A DNA stretch of 64,000 bases, from positions 31,950 through 95,949 of the forward strand of contig JAFGSZ010000102.1 in assembly GCA_016934395.1 (NCBI GenBank). Reading direction: 5' to 3'. This stretch comes from Bacteroidales bacterium. GTDB lineage: Bacteria; Bacteroidota; Bacteroidia; Bacteroidales; UBA10428. Shown one piece after another: positions 47,761 to 57,541 of this stretch; position 1 is the first letter of the stretch; every line of letters starts with the position of its first letter. The notes under the pieces are model-generated. The model had not been told where the DNA came from. It ran no database searches and saw nothing but the letters and a program-made list of their open reading frames with translations. Position numbers and translations under genes: made by a program.

Positions 47761-47789
47761 AAAAAAGGGCTTTTAAAAGCCCTTTTTTT
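47761..47789. terminator. Bidirectional terminator, DHOD-like gene and def
   Basis: A 28-bp perfect palindrome (AAAAAAGGGCTTTT and AAAAGCCCTTTTTT, 47761-47788). It starts 2 bp after the DHOD-like stop, and its last bases touch the def stop at 47788, so it can serve both converging genes. Confidence 0.9.
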
Positions 47790-48345
47790 ATTTTATTACT
47801 TTTATTTTATAATCTACTTCAACTTTTAACTTGGTTATTGCAGACAGTTTTCCTTTTAATAGTTTTTTCTTTAGGGGAGAAATTCTATCCACAAACAGGA
47901 TTCCCTCCAGATGATCATATTCGTGTTGGATTACACGGGCTTTTACCCCATCATATTCCTCATCATAAAAATTGAACTGCTCATCATAGTATTGAATTCG
48001 AATCTTTGATTTTCTGTCAACTTCTTCACGTATTTTCGGAAGACTGAGGCATCCCTCATTATAGGTCCAGATTTCTCCAGCTTCCTGAATAATCGTAGGA
48101 TTTATAAATGCTTTTTTAAAATCTTTGAGTTCGGGAGTATCTTCCTCAGCTAATTCTGAAGTATCGATTACAAATATCCTGATGGATAATCCTATTTGCG
48201 GGGCAGCAAGACCTACACCATCTGATTTATACATCGTTTCAAACATATCTTCAACTAAACGGCTCAGGTCGGGATAATCTTTATCTATTTCTTTTGATTT
48301 CCTTCGCAACATCGGTGATCCATACACAACTATCGGGTAAACCAT
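47788..48345 (-). CDS. def: Peptide deformylase
   Basis: Removes the formyl group from the N-terminal Met of new proteins. 185 residues with all three conserved motifs: GVGLAAPQIG (motif 1), EGCLSLP (motif 2, metal Cys) and QHEYDHLEGILF (motif 3, two metal His and catalytic Glu). It lies 16 bp after ruvX, the usual pair-like neighbour, and ends at the shared terminator. Confidence 0.97.
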   Translation of the reverse strand: MVYPIVVYGSPMLRRKSKEIDKDYPDLSRLVEDMFETMYKSDGVGLAAPQIGLSIRIFVIDTSELAEEDTPELKDFKKAFINPTIIQEAGEIWTYNEGCLSLPKIREEVDRKSKIRIQYYDEQFNFYDEEYDGVKARVIQHEYDHLEGILFVDRISPLKKKLLKGKLSAITKLKVEVDYKIKVIK

Positions 48346-48361
48346 TATTTAATATTCTTTG

Positions 48362-48784
48362 TTATTTATTTTTATTTATTATTTCAAGATACGATTGCAG
48401 AATTATGGCAGCGCTAATTGTGTCCACCAGTTCTTTATTCTGTCTTTTCTTTTTTCCTAATCCCCCGTCAATCATGGTTTGAAATGCGATTTTTGAAGTA
48501 AACCGCTCATCCACCAATTCAACAGCAAGCCGGGGATACACTTTTTTCAACCGGTTTACAAATGGCTGAATGTAAACAACAGCTTCGGAAGGTTTATTGT
48601 TCATTGTTTTAGGGTATCCAACAACAATAATATCTACTGTTTCTTTTTTAAAATAATTTTCCAGAAATTGAAAAATTTCATGCGAAGGTACGGTGGTCAA
48701 TCCGTTGGCTATAATCCTTAAGGGATCAGTAACTGCAATTCCCGAACGCTTTCGTCCATAATCAATAGATAGAATTCTGCCCAA
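48362..48784 (-). CDS. ruvX: Putative pre-16S rRNA nuclease / Holliday junction resolvase YqgF
   Basis: RNase H-fold nuclease of 140 residues. GRILSIDYGRKRSGIAVTD at the N-terminus holds the first catalytic Asp; VVGYPKTMNN and VELVDERFTSKIA hold the second acid region; NKELVDTISAAIILQSYLE holds the third Asp. The family is now best known for 16S rRNA 5'-end maturation. It is upstream of def in a likely two-gene operon. Confidence 0.93.
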   Translation of the reverse strand: MGRILSIDYGRKRSGIAVTDPLRIIANGLTTVPSHEIFQFLENYFKKETVDIIVVGYPKTMNNKPSEAVVYIQPFVNRLKKVYPRLAVELVDERFTSKIAFQTMIDGGLGKKKRQNKELVDTISAAIILQSYLEIINKNK

Positions 48785-48867
48785 CTATTACTGCTTTAAT
48801 AATTTTTTGCAAAGTTATTAAAATTTTAAAATTTCGGGTTATTTAAGTAATCTCAGGTATTAAAACA

Positions 48868-48892
48868 AAAAGGGCGGAAAATCCGCCCTTTT
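48868..48892 (-). terminator. Terminator of nifJ
   Basis: An 11-bp perfect stem AAAAGGGCGGA / TCCGCCCTTTT with a 3-nt loop, about 20 bp after the nifJ stop on the minus strand. Read from nifJ, a T tract (complement of the A-run) follows. Confidence 0.88.
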
Positions 48893-48912
48893 ATATATGT
48901 AATGAAATGTGT

Positions 48913-51900
48913 TTATTTCTGTTCGGAAAAATCCATAGAAGCCAATCTTTTATAGCTGTTATACCGCCATTTTGCATTTTCTTCGGCAGCAGCAAATAAA
49001 ACATTTGCTTCCTGGGGAAATGATTTTTTCAAAGATGTGTATCGTACTTCACTATTCAAAAATCCCTGGAATTTGCTCCAGTCAGGATCTTTGGAATCCA
49101 GTGTAAACGGATTTTTACCTTCCGGTTCAAGCATTGGATTATAGCGATACAAATGCCAGTACCCTGCTTCAACGGCAGCTTTTTGTTCATATTGCGATTT
49201 TCCCATGCCCAGACGCAGACCATGATTAATACAGGGAGCATAGGCAATAATCAACGATGGTCCGGGATATGCTTCAGCTTCTCTAAGCGCTTTAAGATAT
49301 TGATTTTGATTTGCACCCATAGCAACCTGGGCTACATAAACATATCCATAGGTCATGGCCATTGCGCCAAGATCTTTTTTACGGATTTTTTTACCGGAGG
49401 CTGCAAATTTTGCAACAGCGCCAATTGGTGTAGCTTTTGATGACTGACCGCCTGTATTGGAATATACCTCTGTATCCATAACCAAAACATTGATATCTTC
49501 ACCTGAAGCCAGCACATGATCAAGACCACCGAAACCAATATCATAAGCCCAGCCGTCACCGCCAAACACCCAGACTGATTTTTTAATCAGGTATTGTGCA
49601 AGGTCCAAAATCTCTTTGGCTGCCGGATCTTTTTCTTTTTTTAATACATCAACTACTTTGGCAGATGCCTGTTTAGATTGTTCGGCATCATTCATGCCTT
49701 CCAGCCATTCTTTAAATACAGTTTTAGAATTATCTGAAAAATCGTTGTTACCCTCTAAAGCCTTCTGCATCCGGATGGCAATCCGTTCGCGCATTTTTTT
49801 AACACCTGTTGCAATACCATATCCATATTCCGCATTATCTTCGAACAGCGAATTAGCCCAGGCAGGTCCTTTCCCTTCTTTATTGGTGCAGTAAGGAGTT
49901 GATGGTGCAGAACCTCCATAAATAGATGAACATCCTGTTGCATTGGCTACAATCATCCGGTCACCGTATAGTTGCGTGATTAATTTAATATACGGAGTTT
50001 CACCACAACCCGCGCATGCCCCTGAAAATTCAAATAAAGGTTGTGCAAACTGGCTGTTTTTAACATTTTTATCAATTTCAATACCCTGTTTGTAAGAAAC
50101 ATTCTTTTCCATATATTCAAAACGCGGAGCTTCTTCCATTTGAGTTTCCAATGGTTTCATAACCAGCGCTTTTTCTTTGGCAGGACAAACATCTTCACAT
50201 ACACCGCAACCGGTACAATCCAGCGGACTTACCTGAATTCTGTATTGCATGCCCTCAAAACTTTTACCTACAGGCTTTAAGGTTATTGTACCTTCGGGCA
50301 GTGCTTTTGCTTCTTTTTCGTCTACAAGGTAAGCACGAATAGCAGCATGGGGACAAACATACGCACATTGATTACACTGTGTACAATTTTCTGATATCCA
50401 TTCAGGAACATCAACTGCAATACCCCTTTTCTCATATGCTGTTGTACCGGCAGGGAAGGTACCATCCTCACGGCCAAGGAAAGCGCTTACTTTTAAATCA
50501 TCCCCTTTAAGCGAATTAATAGGATTCACAACCTTGCTTATAAATTCAGGTAACTTATCACTGAATTCAGCTTCTTTGATTTCAAGTTTCGCCCATTCCG
50601 CAGGAATTGCAACCTTCTCAACTTGTCCACCCTGATCTACAGCAGCATGGTTCATTCTCACAATGTCTTCCCCTTTTCTTCCGAAGTCTTTAATAATTGC
50701 TTTTTTCATATGAGATACTGCATCATCATATGGAATAACGCCAGAAATTTTAAAGAATGCAGATTGCATAATGGTATTTGTCCTGTTGCCAAGACCAATC
50801 TCAACTGCTATTTGTGTGGCATTTATTATATAGAAGTTTATATTTTTTTGAGCCAGTATTTTTTTCATGGAATCGGGTAAACGATTTTTGGTTTCATCAG
50901 CATCCCAAATACTGTTTAACAGGAATGTGCCACCATTTTTGATCCCTTTCAGCATATCATATTTATCAATATATGAAGGGACATGACAAGCCACAAAATT
51001 CGGGGTATTTACCAGATAAGGAGAACGAATCGGAACATCACCGAACCGCAGATGCGATGTGGTTATACCGCCCGATTTTTTTGAGTCGTATGCGAAATAG
51101 GCCTGCGCATATTTATTTGTGGCATCGCCAATAATTTTTATCGAGTTTTTATTTGCACCCACGGTACCGTCAGAACCCAAACCATAAAACTTAGCTTCGA
51201 AAGTACCTTTATGGGCAATACTTACTTCTTCTTTTAATGGCAACGATGTAAAGGTTACATCATCATCTATACCTACTGTAAATTGATTTTTCGGTTCAGC
51301 GGAATCCAGATTCTCAAATACTGAAATTATTTGTGAAGGTGTAGTATCTTTTGAACTTAAACCATAACGTCCACCAATAATATGCGGTGCGTTTTTCTTA
51401 TTGTAGAATATATTTTTTACATCCAGGTAAAGTGGTTCTCCATTCGATCCGGGCTCTTTAGTACGATCGAGAACCGTAATTTTTTTCACAGTTTTCGGAA
51501 ATACTTTCATAAAATATTTTTCTGAAAACGGCCTGTACAAATGAACAGTTACTAAACCCGTCTTTTGGCCCTGAGCATTCAGATAATCGATCACTTCTTT
51601 TATAGTTTCGGTAACTGATCCCATGGCTACAATTATATTTTCTGCATCGGAAGCTCCGTAGAATGTGAAAGGATGATATTCACGGCCGGTAATTTTAGAT
51701 ACCTCAGCCATATATTCTTCAACAATATCAGGAACCGCATCATAAAAACGATTGGAGGCTTCCCTCGACTGAAAATAAATATCAGGATTTTGAGCTGTTC
51801 CCCGGGTAACCGGATGTTCCGGATTTAATGCGCGCATGCGGAATTCCTGCAGTTTATCATAATCCACTAATTTGGCCAGTTCTTCCATGGCCGGTGCTTC

Positions 51901-52455
51901 AACTTTCTGAATCTCATGAGATGTTCTGAATCCGTCGAAAAAGTGGAGAAAAGGTATGCGGGATTTAATCGCCGCTAAATGTGCAACACCTGCAACGTCC
52001 ATAATTTCCTGAACACTTCCTGTGGCCAATAAAGCAAAACCGGTATGGCGTGTGCTCATCACATCGCTATGATCGCCAAATATGGAAAGTGCCTGTGCAG
52101 CAAGACTGCGGGCAGAAACATGGAAAACCCCGGGTAATAATTCACCAGAGATTTTATACATATTAGGAATCATCAACAAAAGTCCCTGTGATGCTGTGTA
52201 AGTAGATGTCAATGCGCCAGCCTGTAACGATCCGTGAACAGCTCCAGATGCGCCGCCTTCTGATTGCATTTCGGTAACTCTTACGACCTCTCCAAAAATA
52301 TTTTTCTTCCCGTTAGCTGACCATTCATCGATATATTCAGCCATTGTTGATGAAGGGGTAATAGGATAAATTGCAGCTACTTCACTAAACATGTAGGCAA
52401 TATACGAGGCTGCATAATTACCGTCGCAAGTAATAAAATTCTTCTTATTAACCAT
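48913..52455 (-). CDS. nifJ: Pyruvate:ferredoxin (flavodoxin) oxidoreductase
   Basis: Single-chain PFOR of 1180 residues, oxidising pyruvate and CoA to acetyl-CoA and CO2 with ferredoxin or flavodoxin as acceptor. From N- to C-terminus: transketolase-like domain I (DGNYAASYIAYMFSE, AIYPITPSSTMAE), domain II, the CoA domain with domain III, a two-cluster ferredoxin domain (CTQCNQCAYVCPHAA and CTGCGVCEDVCPA), then the TPP domain (CAGCGETPYI, GDGWAYDIGFGGLDH, DTEVYSNTGGQSSKATP). It marks fermentative or anaerobic central metabolism. Monocistronic. Confidence 0.98.
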   Translation of the reverse strand: MVNKKNFITCDGNYAASYIAYMFSEVAAIYPITPSSTMAEYIDEWSANGKKNIFGEVVRVTEMQSEGGASGAVHGSLQAGALTSTYTASQGLLLMIPNMYKISGELLPGVFHVSARSLAAQALSIFGDHSDVMSTRHTGFALLATGSVQEIMDVAGVAHLAAIKSRIPFLHFFDGFRTSHEIQKVEAPAMEELAKLVDYDKLQEFRMRALNPEHPVTRGTAQNPDIYFQSREASNRFYDAVPDIVEEYMAEVSKITGREYHPFTFYGASDAENIIVAMGSVTETIKEVIDYLNAQGQKTGLVTVHLYRPFSEKYFMKVFPKTVKKITVLDRTKEPGSNGEPLYLDVKNIFYNKKNAPHIIGGRYGLSSKDTTPSQIISVFENLDSAEPKNQFTVGIDDDVTFTSLPLKEEVSIAHKGTFEAKFYGLGSDGTVGANKNSIKIIGDATNKYAQAYFAYDSKKSGGITTSHLRFGDVPIRSPYLVNTPNFVACHVPSYIDKYDMLKGIKNGGTFLLNSIWDADETKNRLPDSMKKILAQKNINFYIINATQIAVEIGLGNRTNTIMQSAFFKISGVIPYDDAVSHMKKAIIKDFGRKGEDIVRMNHAAVDQGGQVEKVAIPAEWAKLEIKEAEFSDKLPEFISKVVNPINSLKGDDLKVSAFLGREDGTFPAGTTAYEKRGIAVDVPEWISENCTQCNQCAYVCPHAAIRAYLVDEKEAKALPEGTITLKPVGKSFEGMQYRIQVSPLDCTGCGVCEDVCPAKEKALVMKPLETQMEEAPRFEYMEKNVSYKQGIEIDKNVKNSQFAQPLFEFSGACAGCGETPYIKLITQLYGDRMIVANATGCSSIYGGSAPSTPYCTNKEGKGPAWANSLFEDNAEYGYGIATGVKKMRERIAIRMQKALEGNNDFSDNSKTVFKEWLEGMNDAEQSKQASAKVVDVLKKEKDPAAKEILDLAQYLIKKSVWVFGGDGWAYDIGFGGLDHVLASGEDINVLVMDTEVYSNTGGQSSKATPIGAVAKFAASGKKIRKKDLGAMAMTYGYVYVAQVAMGANQNQYLKALREAEAYPGPSLIIAYAPCINHGLRLGMGKSQYEQKAAVEAGYWHLYRYNPMLEPEGKNPFTLDSKDPDWSKFQGFLNSEVRYTSLKKSFPQEANVLFAAAEENAKWRYNSYKRLASMDFSEQK

Positions 52456-52504
52456 TTTAATACGCTTATTATTAATTATTTAGAACCAAATTTTTAAGAA
52501 AATA

Positions 52505-52512
52505 CAAAATTA
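52505..52512 (-). promoter_or_regulatory. Candidate -7 box for nifJ
   Basis: TAATTTTG on the minus strand, a match to TAnnTTTG, about 50 bp before the nifJ ATG. No -33 TTTG is seen at normal spacing. Confidence 0.45.
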
Positions 52513-52625
52513 AAATAATTCATCGACATTTTTATACTGTTTTCACAGTTTAAAGGTTATTCATTTTCATTTCAAATAATCAGATAATCCAACGAATTTG
52601 GCAGGGTAAACTGGGTGTTTTGTAA

Positions 52626-52650
52626 ATAAAAAATGCGGGAGATTCCCGCA
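52626..52650 (-). terminator. Terminator of rho
   Basis: On the minus strand TGCGGGA (52650-52644), 3-nt loop, TCCCGCA (52640-52634) and a T-rich run. It is about 20 bp after the rho stop. Confidence 0.85.
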
Positions 52651-52668
52651 CTTTAGTTTTTTCAGACA

Positions 52669-54294
52669 TTATTCCCCATTCATGGAAATAAGGAATTCTT
52701 CATTGTTTTGTGTTCTTTCCAGGCGGTCCCGGAGAAACTCCATGGCTTCTACCGAATTCATATCAGTAAGATATTTTCTAAGTATCCAGATTTTGTTTAA
52801 TATGTTTTTATCAAGCAGCAAATCTTCGCGGCGAGTGCTGGAAGCAGTAATATCAACGGCAGGATATACTCTCCGGTTAGAAAGTTTTCTGTCGAGTTGA
52901 AGTTCCATATTTCCCGTACCTTTAAACTCTTCAAAAATCACATCGTCCATCTTAGATCCCGTATCTGTTAAAGCAGTGGCAATAATGGTAAGCGAACCGC
53001 CATCTTCTATATTCCTTGCGGCGCCAAAAAAACGTTTGGGTTTATGCAAGGCATTGGCATCCACACCACCCGACAACACTTTACCTGAAGCTGGCGATAC
53101 TGTATTATAGGCTCTTGCCAACCTTGTAATTGAATCCAGCAGAATTACAACATCATGACCACATTCTACCATTCGTTTTGCTTTTTCAAGTACAATATTC
53201 GAAACGCGTACGTGTCGTTCAGCAGGTTCATCAAATGTGGAAGAGATTACTTCACCGTTTACATTCCTGGCCATATCTGTTACTTCTTCCGGACGTTCAT
53301 CTATGAGCAAGACAATTAAATACACTTCGGGATGATTTGAAGCAATTGCATTGGCAATATCTTTCAGCAAAACAGTTTTACCGGTTTTTGGCTGCGCTAC
53401 AATCAGTCCCCTTTGTCCTTTACCTATTGGTGAAAACATGTCAACAATCCGGGTAGATAATGAATTTCTCTGGCTTGGATTCAGAAGGGTAAATTTCTCA
53501 TTTGGAAAAAGCGGAGTTAAATAATCAAATGGAATACGATCGCGAATAAAATCTGGACTACGACCATTAATCTCTTCAACTTTTATCAGCGGAAAATACT
53601 TTTCTCCTTCTTTAGGGGGTCGTATTGTACCTTTAAGGGTGTCGCCGGTTTTTAATCCGAATAGCTTTATTTGAGATTGTGATACATAAATATCATCCGG
53701 AGAATTAAGATAATTATAATCTGCCGAACGCAAAAAACCATACCCGTCGGGCATAATTTCGAGTACACCTGAATTACTTATTATTCCGTCGAATTCCACA
53801 GGTTTTTCCCGTTGATTATCTTCTATCACTTTTATCTGCTTGTCAAGCTCGCGGTTAACATCTTCGTTTTCTTTTCTTACCGGGGGTTCAAAATGAGGCT
53901 TAAAAGGTTTTTTCTCAACGCGGATAAAATTATTTTTTTCCTGAATTATTTCCTTTTCATTCGAACTTTCATCTTTTGGCCTTGGGGATCGATGATCATT
54001 ACTGCCAATTTCTATCTTTTCAATTTTTCTGGGACCTGGTGTTCTCCTTCGGGTTCTCGAAAACCTGCTTTCTGAGGGTTTCTCGGATTTTTCCTCCACC
54101 GGGGAAATCCTTTTCTTTGAATCGTCTTTTTTATCTTCCTTCTTTTTTTCAGTAACGGAAATCGCCTGCTGATCTAAAATTTTATAAACTAAATCCTGCT
54201 TCCGTAAAGAATCTGCTTTCTTAATTTTTAATTCTTTAGCAATATCTCTTAATTCAGAAACAAGCTTTTTGTTAAGTTCAAGAATGTCGTACAT
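52669..54294 (-). CDS. rho: Transcription termination factor Rho with long charged insert
   Basis: RNA-dependent ATPase helicase, 541 residues against about 420 in E. coli. Residues 1-45 are the Rho_N (HeH) domain, 46-165 a K/E/R/P-rich segment with no regular hydrophobic core, 170-245 the cold-shock RNA-binding domain ([15 protein letters not shown]). After it is the ATPase with the Walker A QPKTGKT (301-307), [13 protein letters not shown], and [13 protein letters not shown] with the R-loop and secondary site. Bacteroides Rho has a comparable disordered insert reported to affect its condensation and activity. It is divergent from rpoD. Confidence 0.95.
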   Translation of the reverse strand: MYDILELNKKLVSELRDIAKELKIKKADSLRKQDLVYKILDQQAISVTEKKKEDKKDDSKKRISPVEEKSEKPSESRFSRTRRRTPGPRKIEKIEIGSNDHRSPRPKDESSNEKEIIQEKNNFIRVEKKPFKPHFEPPVRKENEDVNRELDKQIKVIEDNQREKPVEFDGIISNSGVLEIMPDGYGFLRSADYNYLNSPDDIYVSQSQIKLFGLKTGDTLKGTIRPPKEGEKYFPLIKVEEINGRSPDFIRDRIPFDYLTPLFPNEKFTLLNPSQRNSLSTRIVDMFSPIGKGQRGLIVAQPKTGKTVLLKDIANAIASNHPEVYLIVLLIDERPEEVTDMARNVNGEVISSTFDEPAERHVRVSNIVLEKAKRMVECGHDVVILLDSITRLARAYNTVSPASGKVLSGGVDANALHKPKRFFGAARNIEDGGSLTIIATALTDTGSKMDDVIFEEFKGTGNMELQLDRKLSNRRVYPAVDITASSTRREDLLLDKNILNKIWILRKYLTDMNSVEAMEFLRDRLERTQNNEEFLISMNGE

Positions 54295-54633
54295 GTTTTT
54301 GTTATTGGAAATTATAATAAAATTAGGTATATAACTTAAAAAGCAACTATCAACAATTATGGATTTCCTTAAAAATTATAAAGGATTATGCTCTAAAGAA
54401 AAATGATTGGTCAATGTTTAGATGGAATTTCTATGCAATAATAATTATTTAGTTACAATTAGCAAAAAAAAAGATAAATTATTTCTAAAACAATTGATAT
54501 ATAAAAAAAATTTCTATCTTTAATAACTTTTATAAAAAATAAATATTTATCTAAAAACCAGCATCTTATAATGAATTAATCCGGTTAGCCTAAAACGAAA
54601 AAATTACTACCATCAACCTAAAGCCCTATCCGC
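54295..54633. other. 339-bp divergent gap between rho and rpoD
   Basis: No coding frame with a start and a protein-like composition is visible, and no RNA-like structure. The right half is very AT-rich and holds a candidate rpoD promoter (54494-54522). Nothing clearly matches a promoter for rho on the minus strand. Confidence 0.6.
54494..54522 (+). promoter_or_regulatory. Candidate promoter of rpoD
   Basis: TTG (54494-54496), 18 bp, then TATCTTTA (54515-54522), one mismatch from TAnnTTTG. The leader to the ATG at 54634 would be about 105 nt, long enough for regulation. Confidence 0.45.
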
Positions 54634-55497
54634 ATGAGACAGCTCAAAATCATCAAGCAAGTTACCAACCGGGAAACACCCTCACTTGATAAGTACTTGC
54701 ATGAAATTGGCAAGGTTGAACTTATTAGTGCTGATGAAGAAGTTTCCCTTGCACGAAGGATAAAGAAAGGAGATGACAAAGCTTTAGATAAATTAATAAA
54801 GGCTAATCTCCGATTTGTAGTTTCTGTTTCAAAACAATACCAAAACCAGGGATTAAGTTTACCCGATCTTATTAACGAAGGTAATCTGGGACTTATAAAA
54901 GCAGCACAACGTTTTGATGAAACCCGTGGTTTTAAGTTTATCTCCTATGCCGTATGGTGGATCCGGCAATCTATATTGCAAGCTCTTGCTGAACAGGCAA
55001 GGATTGTAAGACTCCCGTTAAATAAAATCGGATCAATTAATAAAATTAACAGAACACTTGCAGATCTTGAACAACGTTTCGAAAGGGAACCCTCTGTTCA
55101 GGAAGTTGCACAAGCTCTTGAAGTTGCCCCTGAAGACATTAAAGAATCTTTAAAAAGCGCCGGACGGCATGTTTCAATGGATGCACCCCTGGCCCAGGAT
55201 GAAGAGGGAAACATGTACGACATAATGCTAAACAAGGATACCCCAAGCCCTGATAAAGGTTTGCTAACGGATTCCTTACGCAAAGAAATTGAACGGGCAT
55301 TATCCACACTTACTTTTCGTGAAGCCAATGTTATTCGGTTATATTTTGGACTCAATGGCAAACATCCCCATACCTTAGAAGAAATAGGGGAAGAATTTAA
55401 TCTAACACGCGAAAGAGTAAGGCAGATAAAGGAAAAAGCTATAAAACGACTTAAGAATGTTACCCGGTGTAAAAACTTAAAGGCCTACCTGGGTTAA
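54634..55497 (+). CDS. rpoD: Primary sigma factor RpoD (short, Bacteroidota type)
   Basis: The housekeeping sigma factor, 287 residues, without region 1.1 and without the non-conserved insert, as is standard in Bacteroidota. Region 1.2 is [19 protein letters not shown]; region 2 has [18 protein letters not shown] and the -10 reading helix [13 protein letters not shown]. Region 3 runs to about residue 210; the region 4 helix-turn-helix is [21 protein letters not shown]. This sigma reads the TAnnTTTG promoters seen through the window. Confidence 0.98.
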   Translation: MRQLKIIKQVTNRETPSLDKYLHEIGKVELISADEEVSLARRIKKGDDKALDKLIKANLRFVVSVSKQYQNQGLSLPDLINEGNLGLIKAAQRFDETRGFKFISYAVWWIRQSILQALAEQARIVRLPLNKIGSINKINRTLADLEQRFEREPSVQEVAQALEVAPEDIKESLKSAGRHVSMDAPLAQDEEGNMYDIMLNKDTPSPDKGLLTDSLRKEIERALSTLTFREANVIRLYFGLNGKHPHTLEEIGEEFNLTRERVRQIKEKAIKRLKNVTRCKNLKAYLG

Positions 55498-55517
55498 CTT
55501 TTAATATTTTAAAATAT

Positions 55518-55548
55518 AAAGAGGAAATTGTAAATTTCCTCTTTTTTG
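55518..55548 (+). terminator. Terminator of rpoD
   Basis: AAAGAGGAAATT (55518-55529), 3-nt loop, AATTTCCTCTTT (55533-55544) and further T: a 12-bp perfect stem, 20 bp after the rpoD stop. Confidence 0.9.
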
Positions 55549-55562
55549 TTTTTTAAAAGTTA

Positions 55563-55570
55563 TATTTTTG
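55563..55570 (+). promoter_or_regulatory. Candidate -7 box for rpe
   Basis: TATTTTTG, a match to TAnnTTTG, 22 bp before the rpe ATG and just after the rpoD terminator. No -33 element at the usual spacing. Confidence 0.45.
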
Positions 55571-55592
55571 CAGCAAATTAATATTAAAACAC

Positions 55593-56243
55593 ATGAGCCG
55601 TCTCATTGCTCCTTCATTACTGGCAGCCGATTTCAACAACCTTACGGGCGCCATCGAAATAATCAACAATAGTGAAGCTGACTGGCTTCACATGGATATA
55701 ATGGATGGCGTTTTTGTACCTAATATTTCATTTGGTTTCCCTGTAATAGAAAATATCCGTAAAATATGTAAGCGCCCTCTGGATGTACACCTGATGATGG
55801 TACAACCCTACAAATATATAGAACGGTTCAGGGACGCCGGGGCATATCTGCTAAATGTGCATTATGAAGCCTGCCACAATTTGCACCGTACAGTAGAAGA
55901 AATTAAGGAACTGGGAATGAAAGCCGGGGTAACCCTGAACCCTCATACTCCTGTGTCTGTTTTGGAAGAGATTATCAGCGATGTGGATCTTGTGCTTATT
56001 ATGTCTGTGAACCCGGGATATGGGGGACAGAAATTTATTCCAAATACATTTGATAAAATCCGCAGATTAAAAGAACTCATTGAAAAAAAGAACGCTTCTG
56101 CTCTAATAGAGGTTGATGGCGGAGTGGATTCTAAAAATGCCGGAAAACTTTACAATGCTGGTGTTGATGTATTGGTAACAGGAACAGCCGTTTTCCATGC
56201 AAAAAACCCGAAAGAAGCCATAAGGGTTATAAAAAATGCCTGA
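55593..56243 (+). CDS. rpe: Ribulose-phosphate 3-epimerase
   Basis: Pentose-phosphate pathway TIM barrel, 216 residues, interconverting ribulose 5-phosphate and xylulose 5-phosphate. IAPSLLAADFNNL begins the barrel; LHMDIMDGVFVPNISFG carries metal His/Asp, DVHLMMVQP a metal His, MSVNPGYGGQKFIP the phosphate region and IEVDGGVDSKNA the catalytic Asp. Its stop is 2 bp from the convergent saccharopine-dehydrogenase-like gene, so no terminator fits between. Confidence 0.97.
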   Translation: MSRLIAPSLLAADFNNLTGAIEIINNSEADWLHMDIMDGVFVPNISFGFPVIENIRKICKRPLDVHLMMVQPYKYIERFRDAGAYLLNVHYEACHNLHRTVEEIKELGMKAGVTLNPHTPVSVLEEIISDVDLVLIMSVNPGYGGQKFIPNTFDKIRRLKELIEKKNASALIEVDGGVDSKNAGKLYNAGVDVLVTGTAVFHAKNPKEAIRVIKNA

Positions 56244-56245
56244 TC

Positions 56246-57463
56246 TTATTCTTTCCCGTATAAATAATCTTTTAGGTATAAATACTTTTGAGTAAGTTTT
56301 CCTTTATTCAATACGGTAGCTCCTTCTATACCGGAAATTTCTTTTTTACCGAGAAGCGCAGGTATAATAAATTCAACTACCTTTTTTCCAAAGTCCTCTG
56401 ATGCATCCCTTGGTAATTCTCCGGGAAGATTATCCACCGCCATTACAGTAATCGATTGTTCATCGAAAGGTTCCGTTTCTGCTCCACTTATCGGATTATA
56501 TCCGTATAGAGGTTTTTCTATTGTTGATGACCTGATGGTTGAAGGAATTGGTCCATGAATGTCGCAACTGATATCGGCAATAATCTTTATCTTAAAATTT
56601 TCATCCGTCATATCTTCCCGGGTCATAAAAACCGGTGATCTTGGATCCCAGTAATGACAGGCAATAAACATGTCGGTAACCCGAGTATAGGGTAAAAATT
56701 TAGAAATATATTCAGCAGGATACTGAATAAAGTGCTGGAAACTAAACGGCTGATTGTCTTTTCTTTTCACATAATGTTGTGGTTCTATTTGCGTAAAAAC
56801 TGCTTCATTATAATTTTTTGTCAGAAACTCTTCCGGGTTTACCTGCTTAATACCTGCTGTTTTTAATATTTCCATGGCACCGCCGGCTACCCTTCCTCCC
56901 CCTGATATCAGGATTTTAACCAGCGGCAACTTTAATTTTCTTATCTCCTCTTTTAATTCGTTCAGGTTATTGCACCCATGCGCAGGTTTAAGATTATATG
57001 ACCGGTATTTTAGACCCATTGCAATTAATCCATTATATGCTCCAACCAATCCTGCCCAGTAACCAAATGCTATAAGCCGGTTTCCACGATCATCTGTAAT
57101 ATGTTCATAGTCAATAAGTGTAATGTTAAGTTTTGATAAGCGCTGCAATAATTCCTGGTTATAGGGTTGTTTTTTTGTGGTATGTGAAAAAAAAATGTAA
57201 GTTTTTTCAGGAAGCAGGGCAAATTTATCTACTTCTTTTACTCCGAGAAAAACATCACAAAAATCTATATTATCAGCCAACCGAATTCCCAATGAGGCAT
57301 ATTCGCTGTCAGCATATCCCCGGGTATCACTTTTTTGAACCACGATTTCAATTTCAGGATACATTTGTTGTATTTGTATTATATGTTGAGGTACAAGAGG
57401 AACTCTTTTATCGGCGGGGGTTTTTGTTTCGCAGAGAATGCCAATCTTTAGGTTTTGTGACAT
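56246..57463 (-). CDS. Saccharopine dehydrogenase / alanine dehydrogenase-like protein
   Basis: A 405-residue NAD(P)-dependent enzyme of the AlaDH/PNT-LOR superfamily. The N-terminal domain has IGILCETKTPADKRVPLVP (the family opening) and IFFSHTTKKQPYNQELL; YNGLIAMGLKYRSYNLKP and ISGGGRVAGGAMEILKTAG form the nucleotide-binding Rossmann motif; later DISCDIHGPIPSTIRSSTIEKP is typical of lysine 2-oxoglutarate reductase-like proteins. Whether it makes saccharopine or acts on another amino acid cannot be told. It is alone between rpe and tmRNA. Confidence 0.82.
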   Translation of the reverse strand: MSQNLKIGILCETKTPADKRVPLVPQHIIQIQQMYPEIEIVVQKSDTRGYADSEYASLGIRLADNIDFCDVFLGVKEVDKFALLPEKTYIFFSHTTKKQPYNQELLQRLSKLNITLIDYEHITDDRGNRLIAFGYWAGLVGAYNGLIAMGLKYRSYNLKPAHGCNNLNELKEEIRKLKLPLVKILISGGGRVAGGAMEILKTAGIKQVNPEEFLTKNYNEAVFTQIEPQHYVKRKDNQPFSFQHFIQYPAEYISKFLPYTRVTDMFIACHYWDPRSPVFMTREDMTDENFKIKIIADISCDIHGPIPSTIRSSTIEKPLYGYNPISGAETEPFDEQSITVMAVDNLPGELPRDASEDFGKKVVEFIIPALLGKKEISGIEGATVLNKGKLTQKYLYLKDYLYGKE

Positions 57464-57521
57464 TTAGTTTTGAAATTAGATTTATTAAAATAAAAACCAC
57501 TAAAGTTAACCAAAGATTTTC

Positions 57522-57529
57522 TAATTTTG
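57522..57529 (+). promoter_or_regulatory. Candidate -7 box for ssrA
   Basis: TAATTTTG, a match to TAnnTTTG, 12 bp before the mature tmRNA 5' end. No -33 TTTG is found. Confidence 0.55.
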
Positions 57530-57541
57530 TATCACTTTACC

